Assembly: GCA_023488565.1 (NCBI GenBank)
Contig: JAMDDZ010000027.1
Location: 1-13,589, forward strand
Direction of reading: 5' to 3'
Origin: Bacillota bacterium
Lineage (GTDB): Bacteria > Bacillota > Sulfobacillia > Sulfobacillales > Sulfobacillaceae
Length of the DNA stretch: 13,589 nucleotides
Shown here: positions 7,130-13,589 of the stretch, in pieces
Numbering within the stretch: the first letter of the stretch is position 1
How the letters are laid out: every line of letters starts with the position of its first letter
Notes under the pieces: generated by a model
Seen by the model: the letters and a program-made list of their open reading frames with translations, nothing else
Databases searched by the model: none
Told to the model about the DNA's origin: nothing
Program-made: the position numbers and the translations under genes

Positions 7130-8005
7130 TTACCCTGCGGTGCTTGGTGCCGGCAGCCGCCTCTCCAATACCGCGAGTAGGTCCTTGCGAACCGCTTCCA
7201 GCCGCGAGACGTCTATTCCCGTTTCAATCCCTTGGGCGTGGAAAAATGCTACCAGCCGCTCCGTATCCAGATTACCTGCGGCACCCGGCGCATAGGGGCA
7301 GCCCCCTAACCCCGCGACCGCCGACTCGAACGTCCTTACACCATACTCGTATGCCATAGCGACATTGGCTAACGCCCAGCCAAATCGGTCATGAAGATGG
7401 AGTCCTATCGGCACCGATTGCGTCATATCCCTAAGAGCCAAAACCCGTTGCTTAACTTGCGCCGGAGTAGCCGTTCCGATGGTATCGGCAATGCCTAATT
7501 CGTCAACACCCATCTTAAGATACGCTTCAACCACATTCTGAACCGAAGATAACGGAACAACGCCCTCAAAGGGACAGGCAAACGCAGTGCTAATAGCACC
7601 CCGTACTCGAAGACCCACCTTGCGGGCTAACAGAGTGGCTTCCTTCAGCAAAGCCAAAGTCTCTTTTTGGGATCGGTTCAAATTTGCCCGATTATGGCTC
7701 TCCGACGCCGAAACTACCAAGGTCACCGTGTGAGCTCCCGCTCGACTGGCTCGGGATACCCCTTTGGCGTTGGGAACCAACGCGACCCATTCAACGTTCA
7801 ACCCCTGTACTCGAGATAGGAGTTGGTCCCCATCGGGCAAGAGCGGAATCCATTTGGGATGAACGAAAGATGTCACTTCAATCGTACGGATTCCCGCTGC
7901 ATACAGCCCGTTCACCAACGCTACCTTGTCCTCGACAGGTACATACCCCAACGCATCTTGCAATCCATCTCGAGGAGTCACATCCGTAATTCTGACTGAT
8001 TCCAT
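7130..8005 (-). CDS. HMG-CoA lyase family enzyme
   Basis: TIM-barrel lyase that cleaves a 3-hydroxy-acyl-CoA, such as 3-hydroxy-3-methylglutaryl-CoA, into acetyl-CoA and a keto acid, using a divalent metal. The full active-site set of the human enzyme has counterparts: R12-D13 in TPRDGLQ (human R41, D42), E43 in IEVTSFVHPKWIP (E72), H203 and H205 in LHLHDRFG (H233, H235), C236 in GGCPYAPGAAGN (C266), and N245 (N275). 291 residues, usual length. The ATG lies 3 bp past the amidohydrolase stop, and its GGAGG site lies within the end of that gene, so translation is coupled. The strict family signature GGCPYA is kept, which favours HMG-CoA or a close analogue such as citramalyl-CoA over isopropylmalate-synthase-type reactions. 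Confidence 0.88.
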   Translation of the reverse strand: MESVRITDVTPRDGLQDALGYVPVEDKVALVNGLYAAGIRTIEVTSFVHPKWIPLLPDGDQLLSRVQGLNVEWVALVPNAKGVSRASRAGAHTVTLVVSASESHNRANLNRSQKETLALLKEATLLARKVGLRVRGAISTAFACPFEGVVPLSSVQNVVEAYLKMGVDELGIADTIGTATPAQVKQRVLALRDMTQSVPIGLHLHDRFGWALANVAMAYEYGVRTFESAVAGLGGCPYAPGAAGNLDTERLVAFFHAQGIETGIDVSRLEAVRKDLLAVLERRLPAPSTAG

Positions 8006-8008
8006 TCC

Positions 8009-9091
8009 TCACACCTCCGAATGTGACAGAAGATTTTTTATCACATGGCCCGAGGCCACCACCAAGACAGGTCGCCACATCCCATCTGCCACCACTACCT
8101 GGCCTTCGGCATCTGGAAAACCCACTCTTCTTGGCCAGTACCGTAACACCACAATGGAATCAGTCGGCAGGGCCTCGGAGAAATATCGAAGTGGATTGGT
8201 GACAATTCCGCGATAGATGTCCGTCCAGGAAAGCCCTGCAGCCAATAGCTTCGAACAGACAAACGGCAAGTCGTATAGAGGAGTCTTCCGCCAAGAAAGT
8301 TGTGTGACGTCTGTGCTGATGGTGTCTGGCAGAATACCCTCAGCCCGTAGTCGGTGAAACACGGACCAAGAAAAATGCCGGGTTCCATGGCCGATGTCAA
8401 GAATTACCCCGTTATCCACACTGGCGATAAGGGAACTCACACTTCTTCGGTCACGGTCCAAGGACCCCATACGGCCATGAAACACGTGGGTTAGAACATC
8501 TCCTGCCCGCAAGGATTCGAAGATTTCTTCCGCCGTCAAAAAAGTCCCAGTGATATGGACCATAAGCGGCACCTTACAGGACTGGGCAAAAGTTGACCCG
8601 GCTTCCAGTAGTCGTCGATCTTCGGTGAAGTCATGCTGTCCCAAACGAATCTTAAGACCCACCACACGCTCCCGCTGGGAGTTGATCCTCTCCGTGATTT
8701 GAATGCCTTGTTCTTCCGTCAAACCGCGGAAATATGGCACAACCGGATATTGGGCTAGGCCATCGGGAATCATGTTCAACCATTCTTTGATGATCGGCAA
8801 TGCACGCCATTGTTGTGCGCCCTGACAATTGTTGGCCCACCCTCTAGTGCCGGCATCTCCTACCACCATCACTCCTGATGAAATCAGTTGGCCCTGAGAC
8901 ACTCCCAGGGGGCCCGGACCGTTGTCGACGTGTGCATGAAAATCGATGAGACCCGGAAAAACCATGTCGTTATTCCGCAAGGAAATAACCCGATTCGATG
9001 GATCGGTCACGGTCAAATCCGTGCCCTGATGCCAACCGGGATGACCTTGCTGGTCAAACGCTGTGCCTCCATGAATGCGCCAGATGCCCAC
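8009..9091 (-). CDS. Amidohydrolase/deacetylase-type metallohydrolase
   Basis: Binuclear-metal hydrolase of the amidohydrolase superfamily, resembling the COG3964 group whose studied members (Atu3266, EF0837 type) act on N-acetyl-D-amino acids or acetyl-mandelate. The metal and catalytic residues line up: H52 and H54 in PGLIDFHAHVDNGPG, the lysine usually carboxylated (K147 in VGLKIRLG), H179 in MVHITGTF, H202 in VLTHVFHG and D261 in TISTDVTQLS. ILDIGHGTRHFSW is also typical. 360 residues, cytosolic, no signal peptide. The start is a GTG at 9091 with AAAGGAGA 6 nt upstream, 15 bp after the CoA-transferase stop. In this operon it may open a lactone, cyclic imide or N/O-acyl group to release the acid for CoA activation, but that is inference. 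Confidence 0.8.
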   Translation of the reverse strand: MGIWRIHGGTAFDQQGHPGWHQGTDLTVTDPSNRVISLRNNDMVFPGLIDFHAHVDNGPGPLGVSQGQLISSGVMVVGDAGTRGWANNCQGAQQWRALPIIKEWLNMIPDGLAQYPVVPYFRGLTEEQGIQITERINSQRERVVGLKIRLGQHDFTEDRRLLEAGSTFAQSCKVPLMVHITGTFLTAEEIFESLRAGDVLTHVFHGRMGSLDRDRRSVSSLIASVDNGVILDIGHGTRHFSWSVFHRLRAEGILPDTISTDVTQLSWRKTPLYDLPFVCSKLLAAGLSWTDIYRGIVTNPLRYFSEALPTDSIVVLRYWPRRVGFPDAEGQVVVADGMWRPVLVVASGHVIKNLLSHSEV

Positions 9092-9106
9092 AAACGCGCT
9101 CTCCTT

Positions 9107-10306
9107 TTAGCGAATTACTCCAGATGATCGCCACTCTTCCAGATTCTCGGGCGAGGCCTGGACAAGATCCCGCAATACCTCGTCAGTGTGTTGCCCAATG
9201 GCTCCGCCCGCCCATCGAATATGCCCTGGATGACGAGCGAGTCGCGGCACGACTCCGAGCATACCAACAGGTTCGTGTCCTTCACCCGTCACGTTCTCAA
9301 TGATGCCTCTGGCCTGTACTTGAGCATCGGCAGCAATATCCGCCGCACTCATCACAGGTCCAGCCGGTACCCCGGCGTTGGTCAAAATATCCATTAATTC
9401 CCTTAAAGGATATTGTGACGTCCAACTAGCGATAATGTCGTCTAATAGGCCAGCATGGGCGACACGCCCAGGATTTGTGGCAAAACGTTCATCCCTCAAT
9501 AGGTCCTCTCGCCCCATGGCTTCCACCAAAAGGAGAAATGTCCCAGAACTATTGGCCCCAATGGCAATCCAGTGGTTGTCACGAGTCGGATATGTGTTCG
9601 ATGGAGCAGCCCGCAACAGCTGGTTCCCTGTACGTTCCTGAACGATATGCGCGTTAACGTATTCAGGTATCAGGGCCTCGGTAATACTCAATACCGATTC
9701 CGTGAGCGCCACATCCACATAATCACCGCGTCTAGCAGGATCGTGGTCCCGTTTGTGTAGAGCCAATAGAATTCCTATGACCGCTTGCAAAGCGGCCAGT
9801 TCATCACCCAGCGAAACCCCAGTGCGCACAGGCGGTCGGTCGGCAAAACCCGTAATGTAGCGCACTCCCCCCATTGCTTCAGCAATGTTTCCAAATCCCG
9901 GTCGTTCCCGATAGGGGCCAGTAAGCCCAAAACCCGAAATACTCACATAGATGATGGCAGGATTTATCGCTGAAATCTGGTCGTATCCCAAATTCCACCG
10001 CTCAAGTCGTCCGGGACGCAGGTTTTCAATCACCACATCCACCTGGCTGGCCAGTCTGCGCACGATCTCCTGCCCTGTCGGATTTTTTAAGTCTACGGCG
10101 ATCAATCGTTTGTTGCGCGACTGCATAAACCACCACCACGAGGACCCCGATGGCGATACGTTCCCCCACTTACGTAGAGGATCTCCTCCTAGGGGCTCAA
10201 CTTTAATCACGTCGGCACCAAAGTCGGCCAAAATTCGTCCCGCTGATGGCGCGGCCACCAGTTGTCCTAATTCCAATACTCGAATCCCTTCTAACGTCTG
10301 CGCCAT
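9107..10306 (-). CDS. Class III CoA-transferase (CaiB/BaiF family)
   Basis: Transfers CoA from a donor such as succinyl-CoA to a carboxylic acid through an aspartyl-thioester intermediate. 399 residues, as usual. Typical stretches: LEGIRVLELGQLVAAPSAGRILADFGADVIKVEPLGGDPLRKWG (5-48), NKRLIAVDLKNPTGQEIVRRL (65-85), VVIENLRPGRLERWNLGYDQI (91-111), SISGFGLTGPYRERPGF (122-138) and the catalytic aspartate D168 in GVSLGDELAALQAVIGIL. The start is the ATG at 10306 with GGAGG 8 nt upstream; a longer frame up to 10543 runs through the IclR gene and is rejected. It follows IclR by 40 bp. The protein is reminiscent of the succinyl-CoA:glutarate CoA-transferase branch, whose members accept glutarate and 3-hydroxy-3-methylglutarate. 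That would suit the lyase two genes downstream, but this is not proof. Confidence 0.88.
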   Translation of the reverse strand: MAQTLEGIRVLELGQLVAAPSAGRILADFGADVIKVEPLGGDPLRKWGNVSPSGSSWWWFMQSRNKRLIAVDLKNPTGQEIVRRLASQVDVVIENLRPGRLERWNLGYDQISAINPAIIYVSISGFGLTGPYRERPGFGNIAEAMGGVRYITGFADRPPVRTGVSLGDELAALQAVIGILLALHKRDHDPARRGDYVDVALTESVLSITEALIPEYVNAHIVQERTGNQLLRAAPSNTYPTRDNHWIAIGANSSGTFLLLVEAMGREDLLRDERFATNPGRVAHAGLLDDIIASWTSQYPLRELMDILTNAGVPAGPVMSAADIAADAQVQARGIIENVTGEGHEPVGMLGVVPRLARHPGHIRWAGGAIGQHTDEVLRDLVQASPENLEEWRSSGVIR

Positions 10307-10346
10307 GTTTTGGGCCTCCATCATATACCGACAATTGCAAAAAAGA

Positions 10347-11093
10347 TTATTGAACTCGTTGCGAATCTCTAAGGATCTTTTGAATGAGCCTCGCTTCTTC
10401 TTGCAGGGAATGGACCATGCCATCGACACATTCAAGGGTAAACCGTTGCCTTGGCCCTGAAATACTAAGGGCGGCAAGAACTTCTTCTTCATCATTGAAG
10501 ATTGGCACACTGATCGAAGCCAACAGGGGATCTCGTTCCCCAACCGTCATGGCCCAGCCTTGGGCTTGAATCTTCGTCCAATCCGGCAAGGGATTAGACT
10601 CCGGAATTTGAGTGGTTTTCACCGATTCCACAATGAGCGCTTGACGATCATCGGGCATTAGCCAAGCCAGCAATACTCGCCCCGCTGATCCCACATGCAA
10701 AGACATTGGAACTCCCACTTGCACGCTGTGGTGCACCGATTCCAATCCTTCTTGCCGTACGATACAGAGGCGGGATGCACCAACCCGTACATACACGCTA
10801 ACCGTTTCACGAAATTCCTGCACCAACCGCCCTAGACTCGGCCGACTTAGTGCTTGCAGACTGAATTTCTCTTCCGCTTGGAAAACCCACCGTATAAGCC
10901 GAGGTCCAGGTTCATAGCATGAAGTGAGCACCTCTTTGTCGACCAAGGTTTGCAGGATTCGATAGACTGTGGTACGCGGTAATTGCAGTTTTCTGGCGAG
11001 GTCCGTGGGGTTAGTGGATTCGCCGGACGCAAGAGCGTCCAATACATCGACCATCTTGGCAATAACCGCTACCCGATCTGCGTCTGTCCGCAA
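10347..11093 (-). CDS. IclR-family transcriptional regulator
   Basis: DNA-binding regulator, first gene of the catabolic operon and probably its own and the operon's controller. The N-terminal winged helix-turn-helix is clear (about residues 10-60: MVDVLDALASGESTNPTDLARKLQLPRTTVYRILQTLVDKEVL). The C-terminal IclR effector domain follows, with YVRVGASRLCIVRQEG, VGVPMSLHVGSAGRVLLAWL, and near the end GWAMTVGERDPLLASISVPIFNDEEEVLAALSISGPRQRF. Start choice: an ATG at 11108 has no ribosome binding site, whereas the TTG at 11093 has GGAGG (11102-11106) at 8 nt and gives 248 residues, the family norm. The effector is likely the operon's substrate or its CoA ester. Upstream AT-rich DNA holds palindromic and repeated elements. 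Confidence 0.87.
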   Translation of the reverse strand: MRTDADRVAVIAKMVDVLDALASGESTNPTDLARKLQLPRTTVYRILQTLVDKEVLTSCYEPGPRLIRWVFQAEEKFSLQALSRPSLGRLVQEFRETVSVYVRVGASRLCIVRQEGLESVHHSVQVGVPMSLHVGSAGRVLLAWLMPDDRQALIVESVKTTQIPESNPLPDWTKIQAQGWAMTVGERDPLLASISVPIFNDEEEVLAALSISGPRQRFTLECVDGMVHSLQEEARLIQKILRDSQRVQ

Positions 11094-11101
11094 TGCGGAT
11101 A

Positions 11102-11106
11102 CCTCC
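11102..11106 (-). promoter_or_regulatory. Ribosome binding site supporting a TTG start of the IclR gene
   Basis: GGAGG on the minus strand, 8 nt before the TTG at 11093. It lies inside the codons that a start at the ATG 11108 would use, and nothing comparable precedes that ATG. Confidence 0.55.
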
Positions 11107-11118
11107 ATCCATAATCCG

Positions 11119-11137
11119 GATATATATAGTGTATATC
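11119..11137. promoter_or_regulatory. Imperfect palindrome, candidate IclR operator
   Basis: GATATA and TATATC are exact reverse complements around a 7-base centre, a 19-bp near-palindrome. It overlaps the -10-like box and sits just upstream of the IclR start. Position and symmetry are as expected for an autoregulatory IclR-family site, but AT-rich palindromes also arise by chance. Confidence 0.35.
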
Positions 11138-11156
11138 GCTTTGAACGAAATATCAA
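11130..11156 (-). promoter_or_regulatory. Possible promoter of the IclR-led operon
   Basis: On the minus strand TTGATA (11156-11151) resembles a -35 box, and TATACA (11135-11130) a -10 box at a short 15-bp spacing; TACACT at 17 bp is an alternative -10. The region from 11100 to 11200 is far AT-richer than the surrounding genes, as expected of a promoter. Confidence 0.35.
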
Positions 11157-11174
11157 TTGTTTTGAAAAAAATAG
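11140..11174 (+). repeat. Two direct repeats 21 bp apart upstream of the IclR gene
   Basis: TTTGAACGAAATAT (11140-11153) and TTTGAAAAAAATAG (11161-11174) agree at 11 of 14 bases and start exactly 21 bp apart, two helical turns. They cover and extend upstream of the -35-like box, so they could be paired binding sites for a regulator. Confidence 0.35.
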
Positions 11175-11830
11175 TGAAATTTAATAATAATCCTAGGCTA
11201 GTGTTGGCACAGCGAGGCACAATCAGTATCGAGCCCTCGGATTTTTGGGATGCTGAATAGTCACGTCGGCCACCGCGCCAGCACTGACTGCCTCGAAAAT
11301 CCTATAACGCAGTGCACATGTCCACACAATTCTGTCACGGGCGGATACCCTTTTTTCGCAGGAGATCGGATTCCCCCGCATGCTCTGGGCAGGGACCAGC
11401 GACCCCGTCCGGCCTTGAACCATAATAGGCCGACCGGGCTGACATGGGTGTTATCGTACGAGCATTGGGGTGCCCACCCCCTCGCCGTCCAGTCGCCTGC
11501 TGATGCATTCCATCGGCCACGAAGTGGTCCGGTTGTTGGATCCTTGCCGCGGTCGCTACCGATATCCAGGGTCAACGCCACATTGTCCTCGATCCCTTGT
11601 TTCATCCCCCTCGGAAGCCATCTTAACGGCGGTCGGTATACCAGAAAAAACCTTTACGATACCGCCCATGCGCACCATGACCGGGGTTCCCGAGCCATTG
11701 GAGGAAATGAAGTAAATATCAGATTTTTGGGTCCGAAATGTAAGTTTTAGGTTATTTCCGCGGTGTATTCGTAACCATCCAAGGAAGTCTGAGTCTGAAA
11801 TAACAACTCAAGGTACCTCAGATCGTTATC
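11157..11830 (-). pseudogene. Gap with a probable gene relic, identity unknown
   Basis: No intact gene. The middle is markedly GC-rich: 113 of 180 bases (63%) are G or C over 11341-11520, against about half in the neighbouring genes. On the minus strand protein-like fragments appear in different frames. One is MVRMGGIVKVFSGI near 11678; others include KQGIEDNVALTLDIGSDRG (from 11605) and ALRYRIFEAVSAGAVADVTIQHP ending at 11223, and they are separated by stops and frame changes. The first fragments faintly recall the PDGxVxVxSG...GQG stretch of molybdenum hydroxylase large subunits, but the match is too weak to name. A 166-codon plus-strand frame over the same bases is rich in Pro, His and Arg, as an antisense shadow would be. 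From about 11720 to 11830 I see nothing. Confidence 0.35.
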
Positions 11831-12679
11831 CTACACGCCGGAGTAAGCCATAAAACCGCCGTCAACAGGAATCGTGACACCCGTAATGAAACCCGACATG
11901 TTTTCATCCACAAGCCATAGCAGAGTGCCGAGCAGATCGTCCGGAGACCCCAACCGCCGCATCGGCGTATGGGCGAGGATTTTAACCGCGCGGTCAGTTG
12001 AGGTACCATCACGATTCGTCAAAAGGTCCTTGTTCTGATGGGTGAGAAAAAATCCGGGAGCAATAGCATTCACCCGAATACCAGATTCGGCAAGATAGAC
12101 CGCCAACCACGCCGTTAAGTTGTTGATCCCCGCCTTGGCGGCACTATACGCTGGCACCTTGGTCAGTGGAACGTAAGCACTCATAGACGACAGGTTGATA
12201 ATAGTTGCTCCAGGTCGATATAACATCGTCCGCGCAAATATCTGTGTCGGAATCAAGGTCCCCAGAATATTAAGATCGAACACGTGGCGTAATCCCACCA
12301 AGCTCAAATCGAAAAATGTCGAGCGATCCGGATTTAACAGGTCTTCCGGTTTCAATACATCATTGATCGTAACCGCTTTAGGATGATTTCCCCCGGCACT
12401 GTTAATCAGAATATCCGGAGATCCAAGCCGACCCCGTATCACCGTTTCAGCTTCGGTTACGCTCTCTGGATCCAGCACATCGCAAACGGCAGCCATAGCA
12501 GAGCCGCCGTCGGCCACAATTTGCTGAGCTACCTGTTGCCCCGTTTCTGCGTTGCGATTTAACACAGCAACCTTGACTCCCTGCCTACCGAGTTCCCGAG
12601 CCATCGCTCCGCCAAGCACGCCGCTACCTCCCGTAATAACGGCGACTTTCCCTCGGAGATTTTCATTAATGGGTAACAT
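11831..12679 (-). CDS. uxuB: D-mannonate oxidoreductase (fructuronate reductase), SDR type
   Basis: NAD(P)-dependent short-chain dehydrogenase that interconverts D-fructuronate and D-mannonate in hexuronate breakdown. Its product is the substrate of UxuA. 282 residues. The Rossmann motif is TGGSGVLG (16-23), NSAGGNHPK lies at 93-101, a serine of SSMSAY (164-169) is catalytic, and YSAAK (Y178, K182) is the active-site pair. VNAIAPGFF and the C-terminal PVDGGFMAYSGV are the wording of the Bacillus YjmF subfamily rather than of the unrelated E. coli UxuB. The ATG at 12679 has AGGAGG 6 nt upstream and overlaps the end of uxuA by 14 bp, so translation is coupled. A longer frame up to 12919 lies inside uxuA and is not used. 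Confidence 0.92.
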   Translation of the reverse strand: MLPINENLRGKVAVITGGSGVLGGAMARELGRQGVKVAVLNRNAETGQQVAQQIVADGGSAMAAVCDVLDPESVTEAETVIRGRLGSPDILINSAGGNHPKAVTINDVLKPEDLLNPDRSTFFDLSLVGLRHVFDLNILGTLIPTQIFARTMLYRPGATIINLSSMSAYVPLTKVPAYSAAKAGINNLTAWLAVYLAESGIRVNAIAPGFFLTHQNKDLLTNRDGTSTDRAVKILAHTPMRRLGSPDDLLGTLLWLVDENMSGFITGVTIPVDGGFMAYSGV

Positions 12680-13589
12680 GAGTGGCCTCCTGACGGGCGC
12701 GTTCAAGTGCATCCCAAATGCCCCAGATATACATGATTCCAAGGGCTCGATCATAAAGGCCGTATCCAGGGCGGCACTCTTCATCCCAAATCTGTCGTCC
12801 ATGATCGGGTCTGACATATCCGGTAAAACCACTGAGATGGAAAGCTTTAACCACGCCATAGATATTGACCGAACCGTCGCTGGTACGATGTGACGTTTCC
12901 ATAAAATCCCCATTTTCAAACACCTTCACGTTCCGAATATGCGCAAAAGGGATTCGGTCTGCAAACTCTCGAACTAACAGCGGCACGTTATTGGCAGGAT
13001 CCGCGCCGAGAGACCCGCTACACAAAGTCAATCCGTGGCAAGGACCATCCATAATGTTGAGGAACCTACGGATATTGTCTCGGTTTGTGATGATACGAGG
13101 CAAATCAAAAATAGACCACGGCGGATCGTCAGGATGAATCGCCATCGTAATCCCGGTGGCCTCGGCCACCGGGATTACGTGTTCCAGAAAATATGTGATG
13201 TGACGCCAAAGGTCTTCTTCTGTCACATGTTCATAAGCCTGAAACAATCGATTCAGATTTTTTAATCGCGCTGGTTCCCAGCCCGGCATAGTTAACGTGG
13301 GATCCACAAAAATTTTGCTGACCGTCGCCTTCGGATCCATCTGGGCAACCAAATTTTTGTCAAAAAACAAACTTGTTGAACCGTCTATCGCCTTTTTATG
13401 CAAGTCAGTCCGGAACCAGTCGAAGATCGGCATGAAATTATAGCAAACCACTTTGACGCCGATTTTCCCCAATTTCTCGATAGTTCTACGGTAGTTTTCA
13501 ATATACCGGTCTCGGGAGGATAGTCCGAGCTTGATGTCTTCATGAACATTCACGCTCTCAACCACATCGGTATTGAGCCCATAAGTTGC
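12666..13589 (-). CDS. uxuA: Mannonate dehydratase, N-terminus cut by the right edge
   Basis: Dehydrates D-mannonate to 2-keto-3-deoxy-D-gluconate, a metal-dependent TIM-barrel enzyme. 307 residues are visible. The family has about 350-395, so roughly the first 50 or more lie beyond the window; the frame is open through the edge (ATYGLNTDVVESVNVHED). Diagnostic stretches: ESVNVHEDIKLGL, VVCYNFMPIFDWFRTDL, MAIHPDDPPWSIFDLPRIITN, LTLCSGSLGADPANNV with the metal-ligand cysteine, IPFAHIRNVK, and YVRPDHGRQIWDEECRPGYGLYDRALG. It is followed by uxuB with a 14-bp overlap. A perfect 34-bp inverted repeat lies within the codons for VIPVAEATGIT. The promoter and regulator are outside the window. Confidence 0.94.
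   Translation of the reverse strand, partial: ATYGLNTDVVESVNVHEDIKLGLSSRDRYIENYRRTIEKLGKIGVKVVCYNFMPIFDWFRTDLHKKAIDGSTSLFFDKNLVAQMDPKATVSKIFVDPTLTMPGWEPARLKNLNRLFQAYEHVTEEDLWRHITYFLEHVIPVAEATGITMAIHPDDPPWSIFDLPRIITNRDNIRRFLNIMDGPCHGLTLCSGSLGADPANNVPLLVREFADRIPFAHIRNVKVFENGDFMETSHRTSDGSVNIYGVVKAFHLSGFTGYVRPDHGRQIWDEECRPGYGLYDRALGIMYIWGIWDALERARQEATHVTH
13146..13179. repeat. Perfect 34-bp inverted repeat inside uxuA
   Basis: Sixteen-base arms (13146-13161 and 13164-13179) are exact reverse complements around a 2-base centre TC. The arm is CGTAATCCCGGTGGCC. In mRNA it would form a stem of about 15 bp with a four-base loop. The reading frame stays intact and the encoded peptide VIPVAEATGIT is normal for UxuA. 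No U-run follows, so it is not a standard terminator. Confidence 0.95.

Noticed and set aside
9951..10460. Plus-strand open frame of 169 codons
   Set aside because: Antisense to the CoA-transferase and IclR genes, both well supported.
10307..10543. N-terminal extension of the CoA-transferase
   Set aside because: It overlaps the IclR reading frame, while a strong GGAGG precedes the ATG at 10306, where the family's N-terminus begins.
11250..11750. Plus-strand open frame of 166 codons in the gap
   Set aside because: Rich in Pro, His, Arg and Ser with no domain, no ribosome binding site, and it lies antisense to a GC-rich relic; typical of a shadow frame.
1..13589. CRISPR arrays, tRNA or rRNA genes, insertion sequences
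   Set aside because: No regularly spaced repeats, no cloverleaf-like segments and no transposase with inverted ends were seen in the window.

Overview
The window reads as chromosomal DNA of a moderate-GC Gram-positive bacterium. The basis is strong AGGAGG-type ribosome binding sites, tightly packed overlapping genes, and a fructuronate reductase of the short-chain-dehydrogenase (Bacillus YjmF) type next to mannonate dehydratase. A Sulfobacillus- or Alicyclobacillus-like Firmicute would fit, but no marker gene here proves it. I see no tRNA, rRNA, CRISPR array or intact mobile element.

Left edge (1-945, plus strand): the 3' end of a gene with a helix-turn-helix-like tail, then a nucleoside phosphorylase. 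The phosphorylase converges with, and overlaps by 22 bp, the next gene cluster. From there to the right edge every recognised gene is on the minus strand, so operons are described from high to low coordinates.

Glycolate block (5218 to 924): glcE, glcF and glcD, the three subunits of glycolate oxidase/dehydrogenase, followed by a HAD phosphatase of phosphoglycolate-phosphatase type. Together they could turn 2-phosphoglycolate into glycolate and then glyoxylate. The phosphatase lies in the same frame as glcD behind a single TGA and has no ordinary start codon. A 467-bp gap without a recognisable gene (5219-5685) precedes glcE.

Catabolic block (about 11093 to 5686): an IclR regulator, a class III (CaiB/BaiF) CoA-transferase, a metal-dependent amidohydrolase, an HMG-CoA-lyase-family enzyme and an MFS transporter of the PESPR type. 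All active-site motifs are intact. The layout suggests uptake of an organic acid or its derivative, hydrolysis, CoA activation and C-C cleavage to acetyl-CoA plus a keto product. The substrate is not evident, and this is the best candidate for an undescribed pathway. An AT-rich region ahead of IclR carries promoter-like boxes, an imperfect palindrome and a direct repeat with a 21-bp period.

Gap 11157-11830: about 670 bp without an intact gene. Its centre is clearly GC-richer than its surroundings and looks like a decayed gene on the minus strand.

Hexuronate block (edge to 11831): uxuA (cut by the right edge) and uxuB, overlapping by 14 bp, for D-fructuronate to 2-keto-3-deoxygluconate conversion. 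Inside the uxuA coding region lies a perfect 34-bp inverted repeat (16-bp arms). A second perfect inverted repeat (11-bp arms) lies inside glcE.
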